DNA of 64,000 bases from Candidatus Saccharibacteria bacterium 49-20 (GCA_001897295.1 MKSN01000001.1:798141-862140), one strand, 5' to 3'; counted from the first letter of the stretch, positions 32,817 to 41,684 are shown. Notes: generated by a model not told the origin, from the letters alone. A program made the numbers and translations.

Positions 32817-33875
32817 ATGCAAAATACCCCATCGCCAGGTAGTCAACGAGGAGCGATTCGTCCGCCAGCGCGCGAGCGAGGTTCTTTGGAGCGCCCTGTT
32901 TCGCGCCCGCCTGTTCGACGCCCAGGTTCGATGGACGGGGTGGTGAAGGTTGCGAAGCTTGAAGAAGCCCCGGTTGAGGTTATTGCCCCTGCAGCTCCTG
33001 TGGTTGCCCACGCCTACGCGCCGGGTACCGATATCGTTGCCGCGAAGCCTAAGCCTCAGGAGCCAGTTTATGTAGCACCAGCTGTTGAAGAAGAGGTGCC
33101 CCAAGAGGCACTAGCAAAGGTTTCGAAGCGCGCGAAGCGTAAGAACGTGAAATCTATTAAGCGTGCTGCGAAGAAGAATGTGCCCGAGGGGATGATCGGT
33201 AGCAAGAAGTTTGATCATAAGAAATTTTTCCTTATTGCCTTGGCGGTGATCGTGCTACTTTTGACTGGCTATATCGCCTACGACACCTGGCTCACGAACA
33301 GCCGTGCTCAGTCGCTTCTTACCAGTGCGCCAGCTACCTCAACTGACGCCAGCGGCTGGTCTAAGGACGACGAGGGTAAAGATGAGAGCGAGATCCCGAA
33401 GAGCGCACTAAGTAGTTATACAGTTGCGCCGAGCCTGCCGCGCGCACTCTATATCGAAAAGCTTGGGGTTGCGGCCCGTGTGATGCCGATGTCGATTAAC
33501 ACCGACAATAGTATTCAGGCGCCTAAGAATATCTTTGACTCGGGCTGGTATAACGGCAGCGTGAAGCCGGGCGAGACGGGGGCGATGTTTATTGATGGCC
33601 ACGCCTCGGGTGCGACGCGCCAAGGGTTATTTGCCTACCTCGACACCTTAAAGGTGGGCGACAAGATGCAAGTCGAAAAGGGCGATGGCGAGAAGCTGAA
33701 TTACAAGGTAGTAAAGGTTGAAACTGTGCCTTTAGCCGATGTGGATATGAAGAGGGTGTTGCTGCCGTACGGGAATGTCTCGAAGGCACTGAATCTTATG
33801 ACCTGTACAGGGAAGTGGTTACCGAAAGAAAAGACCTACGACCACCGGGTGATTGTCTACACCGAACAAGTGTAA
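32817..33875 (+). CDS. Sortase family transpeptidase
   Basis: A 352-residue protein. Residues 1-135 are a long, basic, Pro-rich cytoplasmic region (PPARERGSLERP, RAKRKNVKSIKRAAKKN). A single membrane helix lies at about 138-158 (FFLIALAVIVLLLTGYIAY), and the sortase barrel follows from about 200: RALYIEKLGVAARVM, FIDGHAS with catalytic His262, LMTCTG with Cys330, and DHRVIVY with Arg344. All three catalytic residues are kept. The type II topology resembles class E/D enzymes. TAAAAT ends 8 nt before the ATG (leaderless). Its likely substrate is the PNTG protein just upstream. Confidence 0.88.
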   Translation: MQNTPSPGSQRGAIRPPARERGSLERPVSRPPVRRPGSMDGVVKVAKLEEAPVEVIAPAAPVVAHAYAPGTDIVAAKPKPQEPVYVAPAVEEEVPQEALAKVSKRAKRKNVKSIKRAAKKNVPEGMIGSKKFDHKKFFLIALAVIVLLLTGYIAYDTWLTNSRAQSLLTSAPATSTDASGWSKDDEGKDESEIPKSALSSYTVAPSLPRALYIEKLGVAARVMPMSINTDNSIQAPKNIFDSGWYNGSVKPGETGAMFIDGHASGATRQGLFAYLDTLKVGDKMQVEKGDGEKLNYKVVKVETVPLADVDMKRVLLPYGNVSKALNLMTCTGKWLPKEKTYDHRVIVYTEQV

Positions 33876-33910
33876 GCATTTTCCAAACGTGAGCGCTATA
33901 ATAAGTGAAT

Positions 33911-35698
33911 ATGAAATTGGGCAAAGTTGACACCGCGGAGATCCGTCGCCATATGCGATGGGCTCGTCACCATTCGGGGCGGGTTGCGCGTGCGGTGCAC
34001 CGGCATGGGTTTAGTACCCGTAAGCGGGTGATTGCCTCTTTGGTTGTGCTCGCGATTGTGCCAATTGTGTTGGTCCAGCTTTTTTGGTCGACGACTTCCC
34101 TGTTACCTAATACGTATGTGGGCTCGGTGAACCTGAGTAATATGGCAAAAGATGAAGCTGTCACAAAGTTAAACGAAGCCTATGAAGCCACAAAGGTTCC
34201 GGTATATTTTAGCGATAGTGATGAGGTGGCGGTACAACCGACACTAGGCAACCTAGGGTACACCATTGATAACGAGGCTCGCGTCGATGCCTACTCGTAC
34301 CCATTCGCGATGCGCCTCGTGCCATACTCGTTGTTTTGGTACCAGTTCTTTATGAGCAAGGGCAATCCGCAGGTTGCGCGCAGTGATGAGGCGTTGGTTT
34401 CGTTTGTGAATGAGCGTTTTGGTGAGGACTGCGAGTTTGAGCCGGTCAATGGCACGGTTGCCTATATCGACGATGAATTACAAGCTGTTGAAGCCAGTCG
34501 TGGCGGATCGTGTGACCCAGATGAGATGCTCCGCGAGTTTAGGGGTGTGGGCGCACAGCTCGACCTAGCCAAGATTACCCTGACGGGAACCTCGACTGCA
34601 CCAGAAGTATCGACCGCCGATGCGGAGGCTGAGTACGACCGCCTTGTGAAACAGCTTGGTGGCGGTGTGGTGCTGATGGTTGAGGACAAAGAGCAGAAGA
34701 TCGAAAAGAAGGTGGTTGAGCCTTGGATCGAATATTCGGTAGTCGAGGGTAAGTTGGTTGCGGGTATTAACGACGAAAAGGCCGCTGCGTGGCTAAGTGA
34801 TAAGTACGGTGAGAAATATACTTGGGATGCGGGCACGACAACAATTCACCTAGTTGATTACGCCGAGAAATCACAAGATACCGGTAAGAGCGGCTCGGCT
34901 CTTAATAATGTGAGCACGATTGGCGAGATTGAAAAGGACCTACAGGGCGCGCAGAAGACCGCGAGGTTAATGATTGATAGTATCGCGCCGGCGATTGAAT
35001 ACACCCGTGAATATAGTCCAAGCAACGCGACACTTTCAGCGGTTATAAAGAAGTTCGCCTCATCGCACGGCGGTTCGTACGGCGTGAAGATGGTGGAGCT
35101 TTCTGGTGAGCGCCGAAATGCTGAATATAACTCGACGAAGACCTTTATTACCGCTAGTACCTACAAGATGTTTGTGGCATATAGCGTGCTGCTGCAGATT
35201 GAAAAGGGTGCCATGCACTGGACTGATCGCAGCGCGGGTGGCCAAACCGTGTCGACCTGTTTTGATAAGATGTTGAAGCTTTCTGATAATGATTGTGCGG
35301 TGGCGCTATTCTTGAAGGTGAGCTACCCAGTAGTAATGGCCGACGCGCACGCCATTGGTGCGACGCATACTAACTTTGTGCGCGGTAAGGATTTGACGTC
35401 AACCGCGGCTGATGAAGCGCACTTATTGAGCCTCCTCTATACTGGACAAATTTTGAGTCAGCAGGCGAGTCGTGACCGATGGATTGAGACTATGAAGGGG
35501 AATGTGTACGTATCGGGAATCCCAACGGGTATACCAGGCGTTGTCGTCGCCGACAAGGTTGGCTTTATGGACGGGCTTTTACACGACGCCGCGATTGTGT
35601 ATAGCAAGAAGGGTGATTACGTGCTGATTATTATGACCAATGGGTCGAGTTGGGGGAATATTGCCGCCCTTGCCAAAGAAATCGAAGCCGCGCGGTAA
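33911..35698 (+). CDS. Membrane-anchored beta-lactamase-fold protein (class A-like, probable cell-wall enzyme)
   Basis: A 595-residue protein with one helix near 48-65 and an extracellular region holding one or two VanW/peptidoglycan-binding-like domains (about 70-310). A C-terminal serine beta-lactamase-type domain has STYK (near 415), SDN (near 458) and KVG in place of KTG (near 548). The omega-loop Glu of class A deacylation is not visible between SDN and KVG, so a carboxypeptidase or transpeptidase-like role is more likely than resistance. TATAAT (33897-33902) ends 8 nt before the ATG at 33911; the GTG at 33905 is too close to the box. Confidence 0.75.
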   Translation: MKLGKVDTAEIRRHMRWARHHSGRVARAVHRHGFSTRKRVIASLVVLAIVPIVLVQLFWSTTSLLPNTYVGSVNLSNMAKDEAVTKLNEAYEATKVPVYFSDSDEVAVQPTLGNLGYTIDNEARVDAYSYPFAMRLVPYSLFWYQFFMSKGNPQVARSDEALVSFVNERFGEDCEFEPVNGTVAYIDDELQAVEASRGGSCDPDEMLREFRGVGAQLDLAKITLTGTSTAPEVSTADAEAEYDRLVKQLGGGVVLMVEDKEQKIEKKVVEPWIEYSVVEGKLVAGINDEKAAAWLSDKYGEKYTWDAGTTTIHLVDYAEKSQDTGKSGSALNNVSTIGEIEKDLQGAQKTARLMIDSIAPAIEYTREYSPSNATLSAVIKKFASSHGGSYGVKMVELSGERRNAEYNSTKTFITASTYKMFVAYSVLLQIEKGAMHWTDRSAGGQTVSTCFDKMLKLSDNDCAVALFLKVSYPVVMADAHAIGATHTNFVRGKDLTSTAADEAHLLSLLYTGQILSQQASRDRWIETMKGNVYVSGIPTGIPGVVVADKVGFMDGLLHDAAIVYSKKGDYVLIIMTNGSSWGNIAALAKEIEAAR

Positions 35699-35743
35699 GT
35701 GTTGCGTGTGCCTTTGGCTAGTTTGCTCGACGCGACTAGGGGC

Positions 35744-35772
35744 TTGACGACCTCTGATAATAGCGCTATAAT
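35744..35772 (+). promoter_or_regulatory. tRNA-Asn promoter
   Basis: TTGACG (35744-35749), a 17-bp spacer and TATAAT (35767-35772) give a near-consensus sigma-70 promoter about 31 bp upstream of the tRNA 5' end. Confidence 0.8.
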
Positions 35773-35803
35773 TACCCAAGCTCCATCTACTATGGAATAG
35801 TAT

Positions 35804-35878
35804 TCCGGCGTGGCGCAGCGGTAGCGCAAGAAGCTGTTAACTTCGAGGTCGCTGGTTCGAATCCAGCCGCCGGAGCCA
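35804..35878 (+). tRNA. tRNA-Asn (GTT)
   Basis: A full cloverleaf: acceptor arms TCCGGCG / CGCCGGA, discriminator G, encoded CCA at the 3' end, anticodon GTT in loop CTGTTAA, and T-arm CTGG-TTCGAAT-CCAG. The 3' end (from CGGAGCCA) begins a 185-bp direct repeat repeated 4.07 kb downstream, marking this gene as an integration target. Confidence 0.95.
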
Positions 35879-36055
35879 AAGAAATAACGCAAGCCATTTG
35901 GTTTGCGTTATTTCTTTTGTTTTTTTGTTGCTGCGACTGGAGCCGGCGACCGTGCGAACTTGCTTCGCGCTGGGTCGCGGTTCGTTTATTAGTCTAATGC
36001 CCGAATTTATGCGGCGCATAGATTAATGGATTTATCCAGCCGCCGGAGCCAAAAT
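35871..36055. repeat. Direct repeat copy 1 at tRNA-Asn (attachment-site-like)
   Basis: This 185-bp segment begins with the tRNA 3' end CGGAGCCAAAG, includes a long hairpin and a GCGACC/GGTCGC stem, and ends with another tRNA 3' end (ATCCAGCCGCCGGAGCCA). The last 25 bp mimic the tRNA T-arm and acceptor with a mutated loop. A copy differing at scattered bases and with a small indel lies at 39941-40122. The two flank the Mpg/YhgE island. Confidence 0.8.
35878..35928 (+). terminator. tRNA terminator inside repeat copy 1
   Basis: 15-bp perfect arms (35878-35892 and 35903-35917) with a 10-nt loop, followed by TTTTGTTTTTTT. The same hairpin occurs in repeat copy 2. Confidence 0.8.
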
Positions 36056-36063
36056 TATATTTT

Positions 36064-36099
36064 AGGGAATCCAGTAGTGTGAGTGCTACTGGATTCCCT
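36064..36099. terminator. Second terminator-like hairpin, perhaps the displaced original tRNA terminator
   Basis: Perfect 14-bp arms AGGGAATCCAGTAG / CTACTGGATTCCCT around an 8-nt loop, followed by TTGTT, lie 8 nt after the second tRNA-like 3' end. Its position suggests it once followed the tRNA directly before the 177-bp segment was inserted. Confidence 0.6.
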
Positions 36100-36206
36100 T
36101 TGTTAGTAAATGACGAGATATCTTTTAGATTCTGTATAGCCTCTAAGTTGTAGTGGGATTGGGTTGCCTTCACCACGCATCCATTACACAGCGTATAATG
36201 AAAGTA

Positions 36207-36779
36207 ATGAGAAAAGACGACTTTGCATGGCTCAATGTGCCGGCCGAGGTAGCGGCACGGCGGTTGCTGGGTTGTGAGCTGGTGAGAGAAATTGGGGGTA
36301 GGGAGATTCGTGTGCGGATTGTGGAGACGGAGGCGTACGACCAAGGAGACGAAGCCAGCCATACATTCAATGGGCGGACGGGACGCAATGACGCGATGTT
36401 TAAAAGCGCCGGGCATATGTACGTATACTTTACTTACGGTATGCACCATTGCTGCAACGTGGTGTGCGGGCCGGAAGGGTATGGCTCGGGCGTGCTGATA
36501 CGGGCGGTCGAGCCGTTGGAGGGAATAGAGGCTATTGAAGCGCGGCGGGGCATGGCGGGTGTGAATGTAACCAATGGCCCGGGTAAAATATGCGCGGCGC
36601 TGGATATCGATCGGCGCTACAGCGGCCATGATTTAGCCGAGCCGCCTGTGCAATTAATTAAAAAGCCGGCACTGCCGGATAGCGCAGTTACTACCGGCAA
36701 GCGCATTGGCATTTCAAAGGCTGTGCATGAGCTGCGGCGGTTTTATGTCACAAATAATCCATATGTATCGAAAAAGTAG
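36207..36779 (+). CDS. DNA-3-methyladenine glycosylase (AAG/Mpg type)
   Basis: A 190-residue protein of the alkyladenine glycosylase family: RRLLGCELVREIGG, the catalytic Glu in VRIVETEAYDQGDEASH, GRNDAMFKSAGHMYVYFTYGMHH-type sequence near 60-85, and NVTNGPGKICAALDI near 125. It flips out and excises alkylated or deaminated purines (3-meA, hypoxanthine) by beta-N-glycosidic cleavage. I start at the ATG at 36207 because TATAAT (36194-36199) ends 7 nt before it and the ATG at 36198 lies in the box. It is the first gene of the repeat-flanked island. Confidence 0.88.
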   Translation: MRKDDFAWLNVPAEVAARRLLGCELVREIGGREIRVRIVETEAYDQGDEASHTFNGRTGRNDAMFKSAGHMYVYFTYGMHHCCNVVCGPEGYGSGVLIRAVEPLEGIEAIEARRGMAGVNVTNGPGKICAALDIDRRYSGHDLAEPPVQLIKKPALPDSAVTTGKRIGISKAVHELRRFYVTNNPYVSKK

Positions 36780-36794
36780 GAAGAAACTAGAGGT

Positions 36795-37142
36795 ATGACC
36801 CAGTTTGTTATAAAACGGATATATGAACCAGCCAATCCGAATGACGGCTACCGCGTGCTGGTAGACCGGCTGTGGCCGCGCGGCGTGAGTAAGGAGCGAG
36901 CCGCATTGGACGAATGGGCTAAGGATATTGCACCCAGCACCGACCTGCGCAAGTGGTTCGCGCACGACCCAGCCAAGTTTGCGGCATTTACCAAGCGGTA
37001 TATTGATGAAGTAAAGCAAAACCCCGAAGCTGCCGGAATCATTAGCAATTGGCGCAAGCACGGTAAGGTAACATTACTATATGGCGCACGGGATAGTGCG
37101 AATAATGAAGCTGAAGTGCTGCGGCAATATTTGCTGAAGTAA
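36795..37142 (+). CDS. DUF488 family protein (YeaO-like)
   Basis: A 115-residue protein with the family motifs KRIYEPANPNDGYRVLVDRLWPRGV, WAKDIAPSTDLRKWF and VTLLYGARD. DUF488 members are small alpha/beta proteins of unknown biochemical role. An AGAGG site lies just before the ATG and the gene follows Mpg by 15 nt, so both are probably co-transcribed; a role in stress or repair is only suggested by this context. Confidence 0.8.
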   Translation: MTQFVIKRIYEPANPNDGYRVLVDRLWPRGVSKERAALDEWAKDIAPSTDLRKWFAHDPAKFAAFTKRYIDEVKQNPEAAGIISNWRKHGKVTLLYGARDSANNEAEVLRQYLLK

Positions 37143-37229
37143 TAGCAGTTAGTTCTGTATGCCATAGTGCAATGGGTATAACATGAAGCATTGGCCGTAG
37201 CAATCGTCAGCACAGCACCCATGCGTTTA

Positions 37230-39209
37230 CTAGGTATCTATGTATTCATGCTGGAAGCGTCGGTTTCCGTGGATCCGGAGTGCAGTCATAAGCATAAGGT
37301 TTGCGGCAACACCAATCGCAATCAATATAAGTATGTTGGACCAATAGACCCCAGCACCAAGACCCGAGGAAATTGCTTCTCGGAAACTATAGATTGAATA
37401 TGTCATTGGCATCAAGGGGTTCACTGCCTGGAAGAAGCCAGACGAAAGGAGAATGGGGAAGACGCCACCGGCCGCGCCAAGCTGTAATACCAGTAGTAAC
37501 ATGGCAAGGAAGCGGCCGATGTTATCGAGCGCAATTGCTAGGAATGAAACAATTGACATGTAGGTCATTGACGTAACGATGCTCAGCAGTATAAATTTGC
37601 CGGGCTGGTCGGGGTGGAGGCCAAGGCCTATCACCATAATGGCATCAAGCACGAGCGCCTGACCAATTGCCACGGCAAAGGCAACGGACATTTTGGCGTA
37701 CCACCATGAACGAGAGTTTCGAGGGTTTGCGTATAAGCGACGTACCGGGTAGATAACGTTAAACACCAACGCACCTACATAAAGACCGAGGGATAGAACA
37801 TAGGGCGACAGTGCGTAGCCATAATTAGGCACATGGGCGGTTTCGCTGTGACGAGTATCGACTGGTTGGGCGAGCTGTTTGACTGTGGCCTCACCTGTCG
37901 GCTGAACAGATACCTGCTGTGCGGCGCTTGTTAGGGCGCTTGCAAGCCTTGCCGATCCATCGCTGATCTGGGTGGCACCGTCGTTCAGTGCGGCTGACGA
38001 AGCAGTCAGCTGGTTTGTACCAGCCAGAAGTTGCGAGCTACCCGAAGCCAGCGTCGTATACCCATTGACAGCGCTCAGTAGGCCAGGGGTAAGCGTGTTG
38101 ACACCGGTATTAAGGGTTGCTACCGAACTTTTCAGGGTAGCCTGCTGCGCAGTGAGCATAGCGGTGAGCGTATTGAGGTTTGTGAGTAGGCTCGCAGACT
38201 TCTGTGTAATGGTTTGCGAGGCACTCACTATCTGAAGTGCTGCAGATATATCGCTCGAATTGACGGTCACTGTTGAAGTGCCTGCCGCTAGCGCCGTTTG
38301 CAAGGCAGCCAAGCTTGGTTGGGCGCTTGAGGCGGCTGTTTGATAGTTCACAAGTGCCGCTTGCAGAGCGGCCGCATCACTTTGCACGAGTGTTTGCTGA
38401 GCAACCAAAGCTCCACTAGGTGTAGACACGGCATCGTTTAGGGCATTTACGCCCGACTGTACGCTTTTAACCCCATCTGAAAGTTGTGCAATTTGTGACG
38501 CTGTAGGTAGCCCGGCTGAGAGCTGCTCTGTGCCATTACGAACCTTAGCAACACCACCGGTGTAAATACTGATGCCCGACTGCAGCTGTGCCGAACCGTT
38601 ACTCAACTGAGCAGCACCGTCGGCGGCTGTATTTAGGCCAGTCTTCAGTTCGCCGATTTGCTCAAGAATAGATTGAGCGTAGGCGGTTGTGATTTTGGTC
38701 GAAACACTTTGAGCGATTGTTTGGGCTGCCTGGTTTGTTAAAAGTGAAGCCACAAAGTTTCTTGATGGAGTTGTCGTGTAGGCGATGGTTGTTTTTGATG
38801 GTGTATCGGAAGTAATAGTTGTAACATTTTCCGACGCGTTCTTTGGGATGACGATTTTCATATAGTAGCTGCCGTCATCCAGGCCCTTGTCGGCCTCATC
38901 TTCAGATACAAAATCCCATCTAAACGAGTCCTCGTCTTTGAGCGTATCAACTAACTCGTCGCCCACGGCAATTTTCTTGTCTTCAAGGGTTGCGCCTATA
39001 TCATTGTTGACAACCGCAACGGGAAGATTTTTCGTATTACCATATGGATCCCAAATAGAGCCCAGGAAAAAACCTCCGTACATGATAGGAATGAATAGCA
39101 TTACAATGACCGATACTATTAATATGCGGCTTGTCTTAAGATGGCGCCACTCGTTGTAGAGTGCTGTATCTCGCAGAGTTTTCTTCGTGGTGCGGTTTTG
39201 TTTAGTCAT
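37230..39209 (-). CDS. YhgE/Pip-domain ABC-2-type membrane protein
   Basis: A 659-residue membrane protein: N-terminal helix (ILIVSVIVMLFIPIMYGGFFLG), then the YhgE signature NLPVAVVNNDIGA and an extracellular region of about 380 residues rich in Ala/Ser/Thr/Gln coiled heptads (LNTAADGAAQLSNGSAQLQSG). Five C-terminal helices follow from about 465 (YALSPYVLSLGLYVGALVFN). The plan matches the Pip phage-infection-protein family, related to EsaA of type VII secretion. It overlaps the Rrf2 gene by TAATG and is probably controlled by it. Its substrate is unknown; phage receptor or efflux roles are known in relatives. Confidence 0.82.
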   Translation of the reverse strand: MTKQNRTTKKTLRDTALYNEWRHLKTSRILIVSVIVMLFIPIMYGGFFLGSIWDPYGNTKNLPVAVVNNDIGATLEDKKIAVGDELVDTLKDEDSFRWDFVSEDEADKGLDDGSYYMKIVIPKNASENVTTITSDTPSKTTIAYTTTPSRNFVASLLTNQAAQTIAQSVSTKITTAYAQSILEQIGELKTGLNTAADGAAQLSNGSAQLQSGISIYTGGVAKVRNGTEQLSAGLPTASQIAQLSDGVKSVQSGVNALNDAVSTPSGALVAQQTLVQSDAAALQAALVNYQTAASSAQPSLAALQTALAAGTSTVTVNSSDISAALQIVSASQTITQKSASLLTNLNTLTAMLTAQQATLKSSVATLNTGVNTLTPGLLSAVNGYTTLASGSSQLLAGTNQLTASSAALNDGATQISDGSARLASALTSAAQQVSVQPTGEATVKQLAQPVDTRHSETAHVPNYGYALSPYVLSLGLYVGALVFNVIYPVRRLYANPRNSRSWWYAKMSVAFAVAIGQALVLDAIMVIGLGLHPDQPGKFILLSIVTSMTYMSIVSFLAIALDNIGRFLAMLLLVLQLGAAGGVFPILLSSGFFQAVNPLMPMTYSIYSFREAISSGLGAGVYWSNILILIAIGVAANLMLMTALRIHGNRRFQHEYIDT

Positions 39210-39643
39210 TATCGTGTAGTCTTTGCTTTGCTAATTAGTTGCTCCATTGTCGTAAGGTTCAGCTCATCAAACCATTTTTGTTCAGCTTGCGTAAAGGCGT
39301 CGTGCAATAGTTTAACGCCCTTGCGGGTTATGTACTCTCGGGCAGGAAAAGCTTGTTTTATAAGGTTTGTTGGTCGAAAGAATGGCGCTGAGCCATCGGT
39401 AGCTTTGACGACATCGCCAAGTGTAATAGAAGTCATCGGTCGTGCGAGTATAAAGCCACCTTTGACGCCCTGTGCGGATGTAATAATGCCCGCGATAACC
39501 AATTTGCGAGTTATTTTGGTAAGGTATGATTGCGATACATTCATGCGCTCGTTCAACTCAACGTTTGTCACGGGTTGACCGTGATGCTCGGCAAGAATAG
39601 ATAGTATGCAACACGCCTGTTCGACTGTTTTCGATAACCTCAT
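39209..39643 (-). CDS. Rrf2-family transcriptional regulator
   Basis: A 144-residue winged-helix protein: RLSKTVEQACCILSILAEH, VTNVELNERMNVSQSYLTKITRKLVIAGII, GVKGGFILARP (wing) and ITLGDVVKATDG. The three clustered Cys of IscR-type sensors are absent, so it is more like the non-cluster branch (YwnA/SaiR). TATAAT (39658-39653) ends 9 nt before the ATG. As first gene of a two-gene operon with the YhgE/Pip protein, it probably controls its own promoter. Confidence 0.85.
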   Translation of the reverse strand: MRLSKTVEQACCILSILAEHHGQPVTNVELNERMNVSQSYLTKITRKLVIAGIITSAQGVKGGFILARPMTSITLGDVVKATDGSAPFFRPTNLIKQAFPAREYITRKGVKLLHDAFTQAEQKWFDELNLTTMEQLISKAKTTR

Positions 39644-39720
39644 ATGTCATCTATTATATACATTAAATGTCTATAATTCAACCCCTTTTACAAAACGATA
39701 TTTGCGTATAATACGCTAAG

Positions 39721-39905
39721 GTCATCGATAAGAAAAAACTCAAACGAAGAAAGCAATAACCTCGCAATGGGTATCGTATTAGGACTCTGCCTAGGCGCTG
39801 GATTTTGGACTGGCGCTACTAGATAATGTTGCAATAGGAATCCCTATCGGTCTGTTGTTGGGTCCCCTCATCGGAAAAGCACTAAGCAAAAAGAGAAATG
39901 TTTAG
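39721..39905 (+). pseudogene. Decayed small glycine-zipper membrane protein
   Basis: Three frames joined give KKKLKRRK, then NNLAMGIVLGLCLGAGFW, then NVAIGIPIGLLLGPLIGKAL and SKKRNV before TAG. Intact relatives are about 60-residue glycine-zipper proteins with this order. Here two frameshifts (near 39755 and 39823) break the frame and the expected start codon is GTC. A TATAAT lies upstream (about 39708-39713). The gene is probably dead, a sign that the island is eroding. Confidence 0.55.
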
Positions 39906-39940
39906 TAATTTATTTTATTTTAAAGTCCGTGACCTGTAAG

Positions 39941-40122
39941 CGGAGCCAAAGAAATAACGCAAGCCATTTGGTTTGCGTTATTTCTTTTGTTTTTTGTTGC
40001 TGCGATTGGAATCAGCGACCGCAGCGCGAAGCGATGCTGGGTCGCGGTTCGTTCATTAGTCTTATGCCCGAATTTATGCGGCGCATAGATTAATGGATTT
40101 ATCCAGCCGCCGGAGCCAAAAT
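39941..40122. repeat. Direct repeat copy 2 (right boundary of the tRNA-Asn island)
   Basis: A 182-bp near-copy of 35871-36055, starting CGGAGCCAAAG without a tRNA body in front and ending in the tRNA-like 3' end CCGCCGGAGCCA. Sequence outside both ends differs from copy 1. The 4.07-kb spacing defines an integrated unit. No integrase gene lies between the copies. Confidence 0.8.
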
Positions 40123-40205
40123 GACTCTAGTGTTTGCTCGATCCGATTGAGTGTCCGGCTCGAGAGGTGATTTATTTGAAAAATTAAATTATACTTAAAT
40201 CTAAT

Positions 40206-41684
40206 ATGGATATTCAAGACATTCAATCGAAACTTTGGCTCGCGGCAGATAAACTCAGGGGGAATATTAGCTCATCGGACTACAAGTATGTCGTGCTTGG
40301 CCTTATCTTCCTTAAATATATTTCAGACGCATTTGAGGTACAGCGTGAAAAAGCAATAGCGGATGGTTTTGATCCCGAGGACCGCGATTACTACACGGCT
40401 GACAACGTGTTCTGGGTGCCGAAAGAGGCGCGTTGGGATACGCTGGTTGCGAGTGCGAAGCAGCCGACTATCGGCGTGCTTATCGACGAAGCGATGGATG
40501 CTGTAGAGCGTGATAATTCCTCGCTTAAAGGCGTGCTTCCTAAAAATTATGCTCGTGAAGCGCTCGACAAGCGTCGATTAGGTGAGCTCATCGATCTCTT
40601 TACTAACACAACATTCAAGTCAGATAATGCTAAAGATCTTCTTGGTCGCGTATATGAATATTTCATGGGTATGTTTGCCGACAGCGAAGGGAAGCACGGC
40701 GGTGAATTCTATACTCCACGCTCGATTGTAAAGCTCCTCGTAGATATGCTCGAGCCGTACAGTGGGCGCGTCTACGACCCGGCCTGTGGTAGCGGTGGCA
40801 TGTTTGTGCAGAGTGAGAAGTTCGTCGAGGAACATTCGGGCCGACTTGGTGATATTGCCATTTATGGTCAGGAGCTCAACGAAACTACATGGCGCCTCGC
40901 AAAGATGAACATGGCAATTCGCGGCATTGATGCGGATATTCGCCGCGGTGATAGCTTCCACGAAGACAGATTCCCGGACCTGAAGGCAGATTACATCATT
41001 GCCAACCCACCATTCAATATCAGCGACTGGGGGCAGGAGCTGCTTTCGGGCGATATTCGCTGGAAGTATGGCGTGCCACCAAAGGGCAACGCTAACTACG
41101 CCTGGATCCAACATATGATCCACCACCTGAGCCCGCGAGGTACGGCTGGGTTTGTGTTGGCAAATGGTAGTATGAGCAGTCAAAGTTCGGGTGAGGGTGA
41201 AATTCGCAAGAAATTGCTTGAGGCGGATATGGTGGACGCGATTGTAACGCTCCCAAGCCAGCTGTTCTTTAACACCGGTATTCCAGCATGTTTGTGGTTT
41301 GTATCGCGAGACCGAACGAACCGTAGTGGTAAGACGCTATTTGTTGATGGGCGAAACCTTGGTAAGATGATTAATCGCCGCAACCGCGAGCTTACTGAAG
41401 AAGACATTGCCAGGGTGGCAAAAGCGTATCACGACTTTAAAACACAAAATGGCGAATATCAAGATGTTGCTGGCTTTGCAAAAGTCGCCACGCTCGATGA
41501 GATCAAAGAGCATGACTATGTACTTACGCCTGGTCGTTACGTCGGCAGCGAAGAGGTTGAAGAAGACGACGAACCATTTGATGAGAAAATGGCACGCCTG
41601 ACAGCCGAGCTAGACGAGCAATTCGCTCGTAGCCACGAGCTAGAAGCAAAAATCAAGGCCAGCCTGGATAGAATTGAACTATGA
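40206..41684 (+). CDS. hsdM: Type I restriction-modification methyltransferase subunit
   Basis: A 492-residue N6-adenine methyltransferase. The N-terminal helical HsdM_N domain ([31 protein letters not shown]) is followed by the catalytic domain with AdoMet motif [11 protein letters not shown] near 190, [11 protein letters not shown] near 220 and the NPPF motif in [12 protein letters not shown] near 265. It methylates adenine at the site set by HsdS and is required for restriction. TATACT (40190-40195) ends 10 nt before the ATG. It overlaps the next gene by ATGA and opens an operon running to 48.5 kb. Confidence 0.95.
   Translation: MDIQDIQSKLWLAADKLRGNISSSDYKYVVLGLIFLKYISDAFEVQREKAIADGFDPEDRDYYTADNVFWVPKEARWDTLVASAKQPTIGVLIDEAMDAVERDNSSLKGVLPKNYAREALDKRRLGELIDLFTNTTFKSDNAKDLLGRVYEYFMGMFADSEGKHGGEFYTPRSIVKLLVDMLEPYSGRVYDPACGSGGMFVQSEKFVEEHSGRLGDIAIYGQELNETTWRLAKMNMAIRGIDADIRRGDSFHEDRFPDLKADYIIANPPFNISDWGQELLSGDIRWKYGVPPKGNANYAWIQHMIHHLSPRGTAGFVLANGSMSSQSSGEGEIRKKLLEADMVDAIVTLPSQLFFNTGIPACLWFVSRDRTNRSGKTLFVDGRNLGKMINRRNRELTEEDIARVAKAYHDFKTQNGEYQDVAGFAKVATLDEIKEHDYVLTPGRYVGSEEVEEDDEPFDEKMARLTAELDEQFARSHELEAKIKASLDRIEL

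Noticed and set aside
33911..35698. True beta-lactamase resistance gene
   Set aside because: No omega-loop Glu is visible, the KTG box is KVG, and it carries membrane and wall-binding regions; a wall enzyme is more likely.
35994..36629. 211-residue minus-strand open frame across the tRNA repeat and Mpg gene
   Set aside because: Antisense to Mpg and to non-coding repeat; no recognisable domain.
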